Shown here in pieces: positions 58,999 through 64,000 of a DNA stretch of 64,000 nucleotides; position 1 is the first letter of the stretch, and each line of letters begins with the position of its first letter. Source of the stretch: SLHU01 sp009929975 (GTDB lineage: Bacteria > Bacillota > Clostridia > Saccharofermentanales > UBA5734); assembly GCA_040776905.1 (NCBI GenBank), contig JAXGZQ010000002.1, forward strand, positions 124,001 through 188,000, in the 5' to 3' direction. The position numbers and the translations under genes were made by a program. The notes beneath the pieces were generated by a model. That model saw only the letters and a program-made list of their open reading frames with translations, did not search any database and was not told the origin of the DNA.

Positions 58999-59850
58999 AT
59001 GAATCGTCAGGAGACCATCCATTTACTGGAACAGTTTGATCTCAAACCGGTCCGCTCACTCGGCCAGAATTTTCTGATCGACCCGCGGATCATTGAGCTT
59101 GCCTGTACATCGGCCGAAATCGGGCCGCAGGACGCCGTGATCGAGATCGGTCCGGGTCTGGGCAGCCTGACGAAGCAGCTGGCCCGGCGTGCCGGCCGGG
59201 TGCTGGCGGTGGAGATCGATCAGCATCTGCTGCCGGTTTTGCGCCAGGAGCTGGCTTCTTATGATCAGGTTGAGGTCATCCAGGCTGATGCCCTGAAGAT
59301 CGACTTCGCTGCGCTGCTCGCCGACTGGCCGGGGCCGCGGCGGCTCGCGGCCAATCTGCCGTACTATATCACAACCAGTGTTTTGGAAAAGGTACTCAGT
59401 GAACGGCCGGATCTGGCGTCACTGACCCTGATGCTGCAAAAAGAGGCCGCACCGCGCCTGAGCGCGGTCAGCGGCAGCAAGCTCTATGGCCCGCTGGCGG
59501 TACAGGTCGCGCTGTATGGCACCGTCCGCCGTCTGGCGACCGTACCGGCCGCCTCGTTTTACCCGCGGCCGCATGTTGATTCCGTCCTGCTCATGCTCAG
59601 CCGAGCCGATCACAGTCCGCTGCCCGGCGGCCGGCCCTGGGCAGATTTTCTCCATGCCTGCTTCGCCCGCCGCCGCAAGACGCTGCTCAATTCGCTGGCC
59701 GACGCCGGCTGGTCCGTTGATCAGCGCCGTCTGGCTGAAGCCGCTCTGGGCCGGATCGGCCTGCCATCGACGATCCGTCCGGAACAGGTTGAACCGGCGC
59801 AGTATCTGGCCCTGTGGCAGCAGCTGGAACCATCTATCAGCCCAGGCTGA
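58999..59850 (+). CDS. rsmA: 16S rRNA dimethyladenosine transferase (KsgA)
   Basis: The 283-residue protein has the KsgA/RsmA methyltransferase pattern: SLGQNFLIDPRIIE near 19, the SAM loop VIEIGPGLGSLTKQLAR near 47-63, VEVIQADALKIDFAAL near 92, and the catalytic NLPYYITT near 118. A helical C-terminal domain contains FARRRKTLLNSL near 223. It dimethylates two adenines at the 3' end of 16S rRNA. AGGGAG lies 5 nt before ATG 58999, and a consensus promoter lies upstream. zapA follows after 126 nt with its own promoter. Confidence 0.95.
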   Translation: MNRQETIHLLEQFDLKPVRSLGQNFLIDPRIIELACTSAEIGPQDAVIEIGPGLGSLTKQLARRAGRVLAVEIDQHLLPVLRQELASYDQVEVIQADALKIDFAALLADWPGPRRLAANLPYYITTSVLEKVLSERPDLASLTLMLQKEAAPRLSAVSGSKLYGPLAVQVALYGTVRRLATVPAASFYPRPHVDSVLLMLSRADHSPLPGGRPWADFLHACFARRRKTLLNSLADAGWSVDQRRLAEAALGRIGLPSTIRPEQVEPAQYLALWQQLEPSISPG

Positions 59851-59921
59851 CCCCCTTAATATCCATCCTCTGGCAGATCAGCCCGATCAGCCGGAGCGAA
59901 GCCGTGCCACATGGGTTTCTG

Positions 59922-59950
59922 TTGCCCCTGCCTGGCAACTGCTTTATACT
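59922..59950 (+). promoter_or_regulatory. Candidate promoter for the zapA-U32-dut operon
   Basis: TTGCCC (59922-59927) and TATACT (59945-59950) with a 17-nt spacer, 26 nt before the zapA-like start. Confidence 0.5.
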
Positions 59951-59976
59951 GAAGGCGATGACTTGAGGGAGGGTGA

Positions 59977-60729
59977 ATGAACATGGCGGACGAAATCAGA
60001 CGCATCCAGGTCCATATCGGCAGTCTGTCCTATTCTCTGATCACCGGAGAAGATGAACAGTATACGCGTCGGATCGCCGCCCGGGCGGACGAGATGATTC
60101 GCCGTGTGATGCAGAATAATCCGCAGCTGAGCCAGAGCATGTCAACCGTGCTCGCTCTGGTCAATGCCGTGGACGATCTCAATCGCCTGGCTGAGCGGAG
60201 CTATCGCTATGAGACCCGACTCAAGGAAATTGACGAGGTCAGCGGAGACCTGCGTCAGGAACTGCAGCGGCTGCGTGAGCAAAACTGGGAACTGAAGAAA
60301 GACCTGCTCGACGCGCGCAATGCCTGCCGCGAACTCGAAACACTGAGCGAGACGCTGAAAGCGGAAAATAACGCCCGTCTGACTGTGGCCGATGATCGAC
60401 CGGACGCTCCGGCAGATGCGGACCAGACAGAACCGCAAGCCGCAGCACAGACTGCGGACATAGGCCTGACCCTGGCCGACAACGGTGAGTCCGCCGATGG
60501 CCTGAATGACCTGCCGGTGCCGGATGCGCATGATGACGCACCGCCATCCGATGTGATTTTCTATCACCAGGACAGCCCGCTGCATCAGACCGATCTCGAT
60601 GAATACCTCGCGGTTCGTCCCGCCGCAGCGGACCGGCCGCGTCATGACCAGCCGTATAATCCCCAAATTGATGAAACGCCCGAGGATACCTGGCCGGATG
60701 ACGATGAGACGGATGATGCCCATGTCTGA
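59977..60729 (+). CDS. zapA: ZapA-like cell division protein with long C-terminal extension
   Basis: The first 100 residues match ZapA: RIQVHIGSLSYSLITGEDEQYTRRIAARADEMI near 9-41, followed by a coiled coil from about 60 to 130 (DLRQELQRLREQNWELKKDLLDARNACRELETL). ZapA dimers bundle FtsZ filaments at the division site. The remaining 120 residues are acidic, Pro/Asp-rich and probably disordered, which makes the protein about twice as long as usual ZapA (250 residues). GGAGG lies 4 nt before ATG 59977 and 10 nt before an in-frame ATG at 59983, so the exact start is open. Its stop overlaps the U32 gene by 8 nt (ATGTCTGA). Confidence 0.82.
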   Translation: MNMADEIRRIQVHIGSLSYSLITGEDEQYTRRIAARADEMIRRVMQNNPQLSQSMSTVLALVNAVDDLNRLAERSYRYETRLKEIDEVSGDLRQELQRLREQNWELKKDLLDARNACRELETLSETLKAENNARLTVADDRPDAPADADQTEPQAAAQTADIGLTLADNGESADGLNDLPVPDAHDDAPPSDVIFYHQDSPLHQTDLDEYLAVRPAAADRPRHDQPYNPQIDETPEDTWPDDDETDDAHV

Positions 60730-63370
60730 TCGTCCATTTGTGCTGCCGGGTCAGCCTGATCCGCCGGAACTGCTCGCGCCGGCCGGTGCCCGCCCCGCGC
60801 TCGAAGCGGCGATCCGGGCAGGCGCCGACGCGGTCTATCTCGGTGCGGCCCAGTTCAGCGCCCGGGCCCGGGCGGCTAATTTTTCCGAACATGATCTGAA
60901 TGACGCGATTGATCTGGCCCATGCCCACGGGGTGCGGGTCCATCTCGCGCTGAACACCCTGCTGACGGACGGGGAAGGCCCCGCCGCGCTGCAGCTGGCC
61001 CGGGAGGCCGCCGCGGCCGGCATCGATGCCCTGATCGTCCAGGATATCGGACTGGCCGCCCGTCTGCGCCAGATCCTGCCGCAGCTGCCGCTGCATGCCA
61101 GCACTCAGATGACGGTCGGCTCCGCCGACGGACTGCGCTGGCTCGCCGCGCTCGGGTTCAGCCGCGTCATCCTGGCCCGTGAGCTCAGTCTGCCGGAAAT
61201 CCGCAGCCTCAGCCAGCTCGCCGCCGCCTTGCGTCTGGAAACCGAGATCTTCGTCCATGGCGCGCTCTGCACCAGCTATTCGGGCCAGTGCTATCTGTCA
61301 CAGCTGCAGGGAGGACGCAGCGGCAACCGGGGCGACTGCGCCCAGCCGTGCCGCATGCTCTACCGCCTGACGGAGGCGGACAGTGGCCGTGTGGTGAACC
61401 CGCCATCCGCATCATCAGGACAACAGGATGACAGGACCTCATTATTTCCATGGCTCAGCCCGCGCGACCAGGGTTTATGGCAGCATCTGGACGCGATCCG
61501 GGCGGCCGGCGTCACCTCGTTGAAAATCGAAGGACGGATGCGCGATCCCGATTATGTGGAAACTGTTACGGCTGTCTATCGCGATCTGCTCGACCAGACC
61601 GTCGATCTGGGCGACCGCGCGGTACGCCGTGAGCTGGAAACCCGGCTGCTGCTGGCGTTCAATCGCGGTGGCGCGTTGACTGATCGCCATCTGACCGACA
61701 ACCGTAAGCAGACCATCCGCTCCGGCGCGATCAGCGGCCGGCATGGCCTGCACCTCGGCACGGTCAGCCGGATCAACGCGGAACGCGGCCAGCTGATCGT
61801 CGGTCATCTGACTGATCTGGCCCGGTGGCGGCCACCACAGGCCGGTGACCTGCTCCTGATCCGGCGCGACGGGCAGGATGAAGCCATTGCCTCGGCTCCG
61901 CTCGGCCGCATCGAAACCCAGCCCGGCCAGCTGACCATCCTCGGATTTCATCCGCAGATCCTGCGCACGCTGAGCAGCGGTGATCAGGTGTACCAGCTCA
62001 GCGACAGCCGCGGCGGCGATTCCCGCCCGGAGCGCGGCAAGGTACATCTGCGTGCCCACCTGCATAAGACAACCAGTGAGACGATCGCATTGACCCTGAC
62101 CGTCCTGAACCGCCGCAGCCGGGGACTGAGCATCACAGCGAACGCGGCAGCCGACGATCGACTCCCGTTGAGTGAGGACCGCCTGCGCCAGCAGCTGGGC
62201 CGTACCGGCGCGACACCATTTTTGATCACCGAAATGGAAGTCAACGAGCCGATCCCGCTGGCGATTTCCTCGGTCAACGGACTGCGGCGCGGCGCCCTCG
62301 AACAGCTGACCGCCGCGATGCAGGGGCAGGGCCGCCAGTCGGACGGATTGGAGCTTGAACCAGATACCTGGCCACTGCTGCCATCGACCGCTGACCAGCC
62401 GCAGCCGATAAAATCTTTATCTCCACAGATCAGTGCCTATTTCTGGCAGCTGCCGGATGATCTGGCCACCTTGCCCTGCGGTGCCGACCGTTATGTTCTG
62501 CCGCTGCTGGCCCTCAATCAGACGCTGGCCCGCCAGGCGGTCGATTTTATCCGCCAGGAAGATCCGGCCCATCGCTGCTGGGTCTGGCTGCCTGCAGCGG
62601 CCCGTGGCCGGCAGGCGCAGATGATCGAACAGCTGCTGCCGCATTTGCTGGACTGGGGCGTTGAAGGCTGCTATATCGGCAAACTGTCGCTGACCCATCT
62701 CGACTTGCCCGAAGGCCTGAAGCGCGCCGCGGACTGGGGCGCGCATGTCTACAATCAAAACGCGCTCACCTGGCTGGCCGGACAACAGCCGGATGTGATC
62801 TGTCCGTCGACCGAGCTCGGACCGGCACTGGCCGGTCAGCTGGTACGGGAACGATCCGCCGTGAGCCGGCAGATCCCGCTGGAATGGCCGGTCTACGGCC
62901 GCCTGCGCGCGATGACCATCGCCATCTGTCCGGTCGGTGAGCAGGAACCGGGCTGCCGCCGCTGTGCAAGATCAGTCGATCCATCCGCTGGCGCAACAGC
63001 AGCGACAACCCCGGACCAGGCCCGGCTCTATCATCTGAGCCAGCCGGACAAACCGGCCCTGCGACTGCTGCCGCATCCGCGCGGCTGCAGCAGTGAGATC
63101 TTCAGCCGCCAGCTGTTCATGGCCGATCCGGTCTCGCTGCAAACCCTGGCTGATCTACCGGGCCAGAGCATCGCCCGCCTGACTTTTCTTGAGGAAACTC
63201 CGGCTGAACGCCATCAGCTGATCGCGGCCCTGCGAGCCCGGATCAACGAATCAGAGCCGAATGGCCAGCAACAACCAATGGAAAAAACCGCTGACTGGCA
63301 GCGATTGGGCGAATCGATCGCCCGCCGCCTGAACAGTCCGCTGGAAGACAGGAGACTGCTTGATGTCTGA
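60722..63370 (+). CDS. Peptidase U32 family protein (RlhA/TrhP-like, with DUF3656 region)
   Basis: The 882-residue protein has the U32 opening PPELLAPAGARPALEAAIRAGADAVYLG near 13-40 and FSARARAANFS near 44. The core signature ALCTSYSGQCYLSQLQGGRSGNRGDCAQPCR lies near 180-210, with the conserved cysteines. SLKIEGRMRDPDYVETV near 262 follows. The long C-terminal part fits the DUF3656 arrangement. Known E. coli relatives hydroxylate tRNA or 23S rRNA, despite the peptidase name, so RNA modification is a plausible role. ATG 60722 overlaps zapA; no strong ribosome site is present, which suggests coupling. The stop overlaps dut by 8 nt. Confidence 0.87.
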   Translation: MSDRPFVLPGQPDPPELLAPAGARPALEAAIRAGADAVYLGAAQFSARARAANFSEHDLNDAIDLAHAHGVRVHLALNTLLTDGEGPAALQLAREAAAAGIDALIVQDIGLAARLRQILPQLPLHASTQMTVGSADGLRWLAALGFSRVILARELSLPEIRSLSQLAAALRLETEIFVHGALCTSYSGQCYLSQLQGGRSGNRGDCAQPCRMLYRLTEADSGRVVNPPSASSGQQDDRTSLFPWLSPRDQGLWQHLDAIRAAGVTSLKIEGRMRDPDYVETVTAVYRDLLDQTVDLGDRAVRRELETRLLLAFNRGGALTDRHLTDNRKQTIRSGAISGRHGLHLGTVSRINAERGQLIVGHLTDLARWRPPQAGDLLLIRRDGQDEAIASAPLGRIETQPGQLTILGFHPQILRTLSSGDQVYQLSDSRGGDSRPERGKVHLRAHLHKTTSETIALTLTVLNRRSRGLSITANAAADDRLPLSEDRLRQQLGRTGATPFLITEMEVNEPIPLAISSVNGLRRGALEQLTAAMQGQGRQSDGLELEPDTWPLLPSTADQPQPIKSLSPQISAYFWQLPDDLATLPCGADRYVLPLLALNQTLARQAVDFIRQEDPAHRCWVWLPAAARGRQAQMIEQLLPHLLDWGVEGCYIGKLSLTHLDLPEGLKRAADWGAHVYNQNALTWLAGQQPDVICPSTELGPALAGQLVRERSAVSRQIPLEWPVYGRLRAMTIAICPVGEQEPGCRRCARSVDPSAGATAATTPDQARLYHLSQPDKPALRLLPHPRGCSSEIFSRQLFMADPVSLQTLADLPGQSIARLTFLEETPAERHQLIAALRARINESEPNGQQQPMEKTADWQRLGESIARRLNSPLEDRRLLDV

Positions 63371-64000
63371 GACCAATCATCCGCGCCACAACATAAATCC
63401 ACCAGGCGAGAAGCCAGCCGTACCGGAGCCGCAGACCGGGCGAACGGAGCGGACCGAGGTTCATCTGCGCGTCGGTCCGGGAGGCCGGCAGCCGCTGTAT
63501 GCCACCGCCGGTTCCGCTGGCTGCGATCTTTACCTGGCCCGCGATATCGTACTGCGGCCCGGCGAAACCAAAGTCCTGCCGCTCGATCTGGTCATGGCAC
63601 TGGCAGACGGTGTCGAAGCGCAGATCCGCCCGCGCAGCGGTTTGTCCCTGAAAACGAAGCTGCGTCTGGCCAACAGCCCCGGGACGATCGACAGTGATTA
63701 CCGCCATGAGGTCGGTGTCATCATGGAAAACAGCGCGTCGCTGCTCGGCGTGCTCGATCAGCTGCCGGGCCGGCCTGAACTGTGGCAGCAGCTGAAGACG
63801 GATTACAGGCAAACGACTTATGCGGCCTACAGCGGTCTGACTGAGCTGCCGCCGGCATTAGCAGACCTTCCGGTCTTTCTTGACGGGCAGGGCAATCCCT
63901 ACGGGACGATCTACCTGAGCGCGGGTGAACGTGTCGCCCAGATGGTTCTGGCCCGTTTCCTCCAGGCTGACTTCATCCCGCATGACCGGCCGGAAGCCGT
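63363..64000 (+). CDS. dut: dUTP diphosphatase with a 60-residue insertion (partial, cut by window end)
   Basis: The first 212 residues are visible and no stop is reached. Trimeric dUTPase motifs are present: SAGCDLYLA near 51 (motif 1), IRPRSGLSLKTKL near 88 (motif 2), SPGTIDSDYRHEVGVIMEN near 105 (motif 3, catalytic Asp 110) and GERVAQMVLARF near 188 (motif 4). Motif 5 lies outside the window. Between motifs 3 and 4 there are about 63 extra residues (124-186, with LPGRPELWQQLKTDY and YSGLTELPPALADLP), where usual dUTPases have a short turn. A 30-residue charged leader precedes motif 1. The enzyme hydrolyses dUTP to dUMP. The start overlaps U32 by 8 nt. Confidence 0.85.
   Translation, partial: MSETNHPRHNINPPGEKPAVPEPQTGRTERTEVHLRVGPGGRQPLYATAGSAGCDLYLARDIVLRPGETKVLPLDLVMALADGVEAQIRPRSGLSLKTKLRLANSPGTIDSDYRHEVGVIMENSASLLGVLDQLPGRPELWQQLKTDYRQTTYAAYSGLTELPPALADLPVFLDGQGNPYGTIYLSAGERVAQMVLARFLQADFIPHDRPEA

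Noticed and set aside
1..64000. CRISPR array, prophage, tRNA or rRNA genes
   Set aside because: No regularly spaced repeats, no phage structural or integrase genes, and no cloverleaf or rRNA stretch was recognised; the T-arm-like core in purL has no matching acceptor or other arms.

Overview
The window reads as a chromosomal segment of a high-GC anaerobic Firmicute, most likely a Clostridia-class bacterium. Grounds for this are the tRNA-Val T-box leader before valS, the glpP / DUF1667 pair, the ACT-domain + PFL/UPF0210 pair, clostridial-type single-chain PurL, a sortase, several lipoproteins, sigma-A type promoters and strong AGGAGG ribosome binding sites. Genes are dense and mostly in short, tightly coupled operons. 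No rRNA, tRNA or CRISPR array was seen. The one clearly foreign piece is an AT-rich IS200/IS605 insertion (about 10.43-12.35 kb).

Layout. 0-2.6 kb: end of an FAD oxidoreductase, DUF1667, glpP and glycerol-1-phosphate dehydrogenase (glycerol phosphate metabolism). 2.6-7.1 kb, minus strand: a three-gene operon with 4-nt overlaps encoding a lamin-tail/CotH-kinase lipoprotein, a VTC-type polyphosphate polymerase domain protein and a DUF4956 membrane protein. 7.3-10.4 kb: a large GH106-like glycosidase. 10.4-12.35 kb: IS605-type element with divergent tnpA and tnpB. 12.36-12.54 kb: two tandem 84-bp repeat units with internal inverted repeats. 12.6-16.4 kb: trxA, an FGGY kinase, a Crp/Fnr regulator and speD. 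16.4-23.8 kb: NfeD-like protein, three radical-SAM-linked genes, pgi and a short RNase E/G. 24-28.1 kb: sialate O-acetylesterase and a beta-helix lipoprotein. 28.1-29.4 kb, minus: DUF3783 protein and nitroreductase. 29.5-32.8 kb: Val T-box, small membrane protein, valS. 32.9-39.4 kb: MATE exporter, fba, Gfo/Idh/MocA oxidoreductase, sortase, polysaccharide deacetylase and acyl-CoA thioesterase. 39.6-46.6 kb: RACE-type ferredoxin/ASKHA protein, 5-formyl-THF cyclo-ligase, MBL hydrolase, ACT and PFL proteins, TPR protein. 46.8-50.4 kb: argG-argH with candidate ArgR sites, class IV aminotransferase. 50.5-56.6 kb: htpG and purL. 56.7-58.7 kb: a secreted orphan convergent with a DUF5305 membrane protein. 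59-64 kb: rsmA, zapA-like, U32 peptidase and a dUTPase cut by the window edge.

The most unusual signals are small palindromic elements. A hairpin family with GGTAC/GTACC outer arms occurs in the 84-bp tandem repeats before trxA and again, 40 kb away, in a hairpin cluster between htpG and purL. Two further palindromes lie in frame inside purL itself, in segments that look like extra residues compared with my memory of the family; this resembles protein-coding palindromic insertions known from Rickettsia. Other points worth checking are the CotH-VTC-DUF4956 operon, a TnpB without the usual zinc-ribbon cysteines, a Shine-Dalgarno locked in a hairpin before the secreted orphan, an extra block in the dUTPase, and a repeated 8-nt gene overlap of the form ATGNCTGA. 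No gene-free stretch exceeds 300 bases except the T-box leader region; shorter gaps that hold something visible are annotated.
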